From positions 62,001-126,000 of the forward strand of contig CAMVNG010000002.1 of the NCBI GenBank assembly GCA_947168815.1: a DNA stretch of 64,000 bases, given 5' to 3'. The notes under the pieces are model-generated. The model had not been told where the DNA came from. It saw only the letters and a list, made by a program, of their open reading frames with translations, and made no database searches. This stretch comes from an uncultured bacterium. Lineage in GTDB: Bacteria > Patescibacteriota > Gracilibacteria > Absconditabacterales > Absconditicoccaceae. Position 1 is the first letter of the stretch. Each line of letters opens with the position of its first letter. This document shows, one piece after another, positions 63,230-64,000 of this stretch. Position numbers and translations under genes: made by a program.

Positions 63230-64000
63230 ATGAAAAAGAAAATATTGGTCTTAAATTATGAATTTCCACCTCTTTGATGAGGCGCGGCTCCTGTTTCTTA
63301 TGATATTGCTAAAGCATATGTTGATGCATGATATGATGTTGATGTTGTAACAATGGGATTTTGAGACTTAAGACAGTATGAGGAGATAGATGGAATACAT
63401 ATTTATAGAGTAAAATGTATTAGAAAAAAGAAAGAAGTGTGCCAATGGTGGGAACAGCTTACATATCTATTTTCTTGATATTATAAAATTAAAAAGTTAT
63501 TTAAGGAAAAAAAATACAAATTTTGCCATTGTCATTTTTTATTACCTACTTGAATTTTAGCTTTATTAGTAAAGAAAAAATTTTGAATTAATTATATGCT
63601 TACGGCTCATTGATCAGAAGTTCCATGATATAATCCTGATAGATTTACTTTTATTCACAAATTCACTCCGCCTTTATTAAAAAGGATAATTAATAATTCA
63701 GAACTTGTGACATGTCCTTCAAAGTATTTAGCAGATTTAATTAAAAATAATATTCCTTGAATTAATAAATCTATACAAATAATTCCAAATTGAGTTGATA
63801 CAAATAGATTTATACCTTGAAAAAAAGAAAAAATAATTATATCAACAGGAAGGTTATGGCCATTAAAATGAATCCATTTATTGGCACAAGCTTTTTCAGA
63901 AATTAAGGATACTAAAGGCTTTGAACTACATATTTGTTGAGATGGACCTCTTATGAATAAGATAAAGACAATTCAGGCTAAAACAAACAATAGAATTGTT
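63230..64000 (+). CDS. Family 4 glycosyltransferase (partial, runs off window)
   Basis: MKKKILVLNYEFPPLGGGAAPVSYDIAKAYVDAGYDVDVVTMGF…IIPNGVDTNRFIPGKKEKIIISTGRLWPLKGIHLLAQAF…. Confidence 0.9.

Overview
This window is from an AT-rich bacterial genome that reads UGA as glycine (translation table 25), as in Absconditabacteria (SR1) and Gracilibacteria (BD1-5). The supplied standard-code ORF track therefore breaks most genes into pieces. Reading TGA as Gly gives about 50 dense genes. They include metG, argS, ackA, eno, pflA, lspA, idi, nusA, infB, rny, hrcA, an RlmL-like methyltransferase, a MATE transporter, TsaB-like and RuvX-like proteins, peptidoglycan-active enzymes and glycosyltransferases. 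They also include several large surface proteins: a ~3024-aa Cys-rich/TSP3/PKD protein, PKD proteins of ~862 and ~1429 aa, and an SLH-like protein. The most unusual signals are: (1) a scattered minority of genes with no in-frame TGA, mostly single-gene units with their own terminators, two of which stop at TGA immediately before a terminator hairpin, against the code used by their neighbours; (2) a tRNA gene whose anticodon loop is interrupted by ~101 nt; (3) the giant Cys-rich repeat protein with a recent 354-bp internal duplication. All coordinates and translations were worked out by hand. Domain calls come from recognised motifs, not database searches.
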